Of a DNA stretch of 64,000 bases, positions 60,852-64,000 are shown piece by piece. The position numbers and the translations under genes were made by a program. Source of the stretch: Cyathus striatus (Eukaryota > Basidiomycota > Agaricomycetes > Agaricales > Nidulariaceae); assembly GCA_025738555.1 (NCBI GenBank), contig JAOVFP010000011.1, positions 2,542,001 to 2,606,000 on the forward strand. Reading direction: 5' to 3'. How positions within the stretch are numbered: the first letter of the stretch is position 1; each line of letters opens with the position of its first letter. The notes beneath the pieces were generated by a model that had not been told where the DNA came from, ran no database searches, and worked only from the letters and a program-made list of their open reading frames with translations.

Positions 60852-61678
60852 CATGTAACATTAAAGTCTTACTTGATGATCAACATGAATATTTGACGAA
60901 AATCCTGTCTCTGTGCCAAAAGTATCATATATCCAATCGAGGTATGTAAGGAAATTATGGCAAAGCCAGGACTGATAGTGTCGCGGTGCTTGTTACACCA
61001 CCGAGTTTAGATTCGTCGGCACATCTTCACAGTAAATTGTTACTCGTCCTACCTTGATCTGATTTAATCTGGATTACCTTGGGATTACCAGTCCAGCGCG
61101 GCATGCTGACATACACACTTTGATGTCGGACATGTCTGTGCCATGGCCAGTAGTTGGTGTTTCATTGATCAATTAATTTTTGATTATACGATATTGGCCC
61201 TTGCTTTGCTTAGTATGACAACAGTATACGAACTAAAATTATCAAGCAATGTCAAACATATTTCTGCTGCATCATTTCCAATTTGTAGTGGCGGCCGTGC
61301 AGAGAAGCGGGCGGACTTTCTGAATCTAGTATAGCTTTTGTGAATAAAAAATATGGACCTAATGCGCATACTGATACAACTTCCATCCGATGGACAAAAG
61401 CGAAGGCCGTTTACAAACTATATCGCTGGTGCCTTCCTCAATACTACCTCTACGTTAATTAGGGAAGCCCGGAAAACTTATTGGCATTAGCACTATATGC
61501 TAGAACATGTAGGTCTATGTAGGTCCATCAATTTATTTCATCCCTTCAAATGCTTCGGTGTTTGCGAAACACTCGGTTATGTCAAGTTATAAAAGGGAGC
61601 TTTTTGTTCCGTCTAAAATATCAATCTTGTCCGCTCCTTCAGATCACACTCATTATCACTGTATTTCTTTTGTTTCAA
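60852..61678. other. Intergenic region
   Basis: No supported gene. Frames at 61143-61369 lack motifs. It presumably holds the promoter of the membrane protein gene. Confidence 0.4.
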
Positions 61679-62780
61679 ATGACTCAGAGTAAGCATTGCG
61701 TAAGTCTCATCCTAACCATTGTTCACTTCTTCATCTCTAGTCCTCTACCATGCAATTTTGATACTGCATGTGATCGCAATCATCTCCAGTATAACCCGCC
61801 TGGAATCAGGACTGTCCTACGGACATTATCTTGGGCTGATGCTTGCATCGGTGTTCTGCCTAATGGCAGAAGTTTTGGTTCTCATCTCCTTAATCATGGT
61901 CCCATCTGGCAAGTTACACATCCGCTATACCGTCGCCTGTCATATCCTTACTTGTTCAAAGCCTTTGCTAGCCATTCCATGGGTAAACAGTCGGTAATAT
62001 CAGCATTTGAATTGGCCGTTGCTGCTTCACTCTCCCTCAGCTTGTGGTATGAAATTTCTTCATTTCTCTATTATATTGACTGACGAGTGTACTTAATTTA
62101 GGGGGATACGATTAAGTGTTGCGCTGGTGATCATCCATATCCTATACCCTGGCCGAATGCGACATGTCGCGGTTCTGATGGCCACTTTGTTCGCAATGAT
62201 GGCCATCCTTCAGGTGCTACAGAAACTATGCCTTGGGAGTGTAAACTCTTTGAGGTGGGAGTATATATGGCCTTGGTGGAGCGGGGTCATACAAATTATT
62301 TGTATGTATTCATTAATATCCTAACTAATTCAAAGAATACTTAGCTTACATTGGTATCAGCTGACATTATTGCAGACGGCTGGCTTATTGCATCACCAGT
62401 GTTTATACTATTGAACATGAGGCTCCCTTACTGCCAAATGATCCTACTTTGGAATTGCTTCCTTATGCAGATTCTGGTCACTATATGCGGAGTCATCCAA
62501 GGTATTTTTATAACCAAAAGTAAATATGTCCACATCGTCGCTATGGCCCACATACAGGTATGTTAACGATATTAAAATTAGCAATTTTCTACTTTGCTAT
62601 GTTCTAACACATCTTCAGGTTGTTGTAGCGCTTCTGACCACCAATAATCTTATAATTATTGCTTATATTTATAACCTGTGGTTCAGCTCCGGCTGCTGCA
62701 GTGTTTTGAGGGCAGAAGACGAGTCCGCAGTAGTAACTGAATCAACATTACAGTCCAACCAACAGATGGCAGAAATGTAG
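61679..62780 (+). CDS. Seven-helix membrane protein (273 aa)
   Basis: Six exons (61679-61688, 61741-61908, 61962-62046, 62102-62301, 62361-62557, 62619-62780) give 273 codons. The second intron is of GC-AG type (GCAAGT donor); without it the frame shifts. Hydrophobic segments are visible around ILILHVIAIISSI, LGLMLASVFCLMAEVLVLIS, LAVAASLSLSLW, VLMATLFAMMAILQVL, GWLIASPVFILL, ILLWNCFLMQILVTICGVI and VVVALLTTNNLIIIAYIY. This fits a seven-transmembrane protein with a short polar tail. Such small 7-TM proteins are common in Agaricomycetes, but I cannot assign a ligand or role. Confidence 0.7.
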
Positions 62781-63179
62781 ACAGATTCTCGAAGCTTTGT
62801 TGAAGTGCCAGCCTGAGCCGCTACAGTACTATATAGTGATCAAGTAGTAGTCACATGTCGATAACAAGCCAAATATTTGCGATTTCGAGCCTTATAAGTT
62901 TAACCACCAGCAAGGTCCTGATAAGATGATGAGGACATGTAATTATAATTAAGGGATATATACTTCCAGCAGTGTCTTAGTCTCGTACCAAACCGTGTAG
63001 GGCTGCCAACCGTTACCGTATAATCACACACAGCGTCCCACTGCGGCCCTCAAACAATTCCAATGAACTGCAAACGTTTTATGTATTGTCACTCGGACTT
63101 TACGACCCCTCCATCCTCGGCTTGCCTTACAAAGTAAACAATACAGCTTAGGGGATACCATGTATTTACAACCCGGTAT
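62781..63179. other. Intergenic region between converging genes
   Basis: Contains 3' ends of the membrane protein gene (plus) and the RING gene (minus). Nothing else seen. Confidence 0.4.
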
Positions 63180-63691
63180 TCAGCCAAGCTGATTCTCCTC
63201 CGATGCGTCTAATTCAGACGTGACTTCACCACCATATATGTAAACCCCTTCAAAAAATCGCCACAACATAACAGTTGCTTTAGGATTTTTACGAGCATTG
63301 CCTCTTGTCTTGTTGTGTATGCTATGCTCATACCAGAGCTCTTCTGATACATCTGAAGGTGGAGACGAAGGAACAAAGCTGACTGCATATAACATATTAG
63401 CGAAGGGCAAAAGGAAGTAGCATAGAGGACTTGCAATCGTGTATCACCTGCTTACACGAATAACAAATTCTATGTTCTGGCCACTGGCGCGTTACACGAA
63501 AATGAAGCAGCATACAGTTAGCACACCACCTATGGCCTACATCGATATGTTGAGCTTGCGTACAGTCGATCAATAAATTTGTATTACTCACCGCAATTGG
63601 TTAAAACGACGACAGTTGCATCAAAGTCTTCGAAGCAGACCGGGCATAATTCTATGCGTCGAAATGGGCGAGGATGAGGTATGTCGGTCAT
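63180..63691 (-). CDS. Small RING-type zinc-finger protein
   Basis: From 63691 the frame reads MTDIPHPRPFRRIELCPVCF..., with CPVC, then C, then a short intron. After it come GHRWCANC and ICYSCK, giving the C-x2-C ... C ... H-x2-C-x2-C ... C-x2-C spacing of a C3HC4 RING finger. RING proteins usually act as E3 ubiquitin ligases. After a second intron the 3' exon can be read in two frames. The better-looking one (VSFVPSSPPSDVSEELWYE...) ends at 63180, but its phase does not fit the simple splice, so the end is uncertain. Confidence 0.55.
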
Positions 63692-64000
63692 TTTGGAGAG
63701 GAAACCTTAGACGGGGAGTGTATGGGGAAATAGTTAATTATAAGCCTCCTCTCTTCGATCCTTCTTTACCTACGGTGATGAATTCATGGTATCAAAACCT
63801 GATACCATGGACATGAACGATAGAACCGCATGACGCACCAGCAGCACAATCAAACATGCGTAGTTAAAAAGTCCGAGTGATGAATGATCGGTACCCCTTT
63901 GGCATCTAAATCTCGATGACAACACATATATGGCGTATGATCAAGAGCACAATCAGAAGCGCAGCGGTGCCTAGGCATAGTGTACACGTTGAATATTCAT
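63692..64000. other. Upstream region of the RING gene
   Basis: No gene seen. It contains the inverted pair ATGGTATCAAAACCTGATACCAT (about 63787-63809), a short palindrome. Confidence 0.35.

Noticed and set aside
1..64000. tRNA or rRNA genes
   Set aside because: No cloverleaf-like or rRNA-like segment was recognised by eye; a covariance-model scan would be decisive and could not be run.

Overview
The window reads as a transposon-dense, gene-poor stretch of a filamentous basidiomycete genome, most likely an Agaricomycete. The reasons are introns of about 45-60 nt with GT-AG borders in nearly every gene, Tnp2-type (CACTA/Plavaka-like) transposases of the kind common in mushroom-forming fungi, and many lineage-specific proteins with no general name. 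I cannot name the species. All homology calls are from memory of family motifs; no database was searched.

Left half (39-31114): one large composite DNA transposon. Its ends are long inverted arms beginning CACCTCAGACAG, flanked on both sides by the 3-bp direct repeat TGT, as expected for a CACTA-type insertion. Inside lie a decayed, internally deleted Tnp2 transposase (5817-8499, minus), two intact tail-anchored WD40-propeller genes (1701-3271 minus; 14139-15796 plus), two small related genes with an NW motif (850-1487; 9105-9373), a decayed F-box-like gene (3857-5665), a decayed gene of the GMSSDE family (9599-12918), a decayed Spt5-like gene with NGN, KOW and C-terminal repeat remnants (16118-18981), an intact SAP-like nuclear protein gene (19134-19993), and a 3.4-kb foldback element (24159-27550). 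The right arm was itself split by a 1.6-kb insertion (29384-31004).

Middle (31118-47628): mostly repeats. There is a 903-bp long-TIR element with TA target duplication, several degenerate tandem repeats, one apparently intact 614-residue Pro/Ala-rich gene (39259-41429), and a second foldback element (42315-46999). Its terminal sequence and build match the first, and an 857-bp pogo-like element sits within it.

Right (47629-64000): a second decayed Tnp2 transposase (48385-52475), a third intact WD40 tail-anchored gene (52675-54117), an intact two-domain gene (54363-55723), a 901-residue gene of unknown role (56082-58842), a second GMSSDE gene with one internal stop (59019-60851), a seven-helix membrane protein (61679-62780) and a small RING-type protein (63180-63691).

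The main pattern is that Tnp2 transposase, a GMSSDE gene and WD40 tail-anchored genes occur together twice. The transposases are riddled with stops and frameshifts while all three WD40 genes splice into clean full-length frames. This suggests a recurrent cargo module carried by CACTA-type elements.
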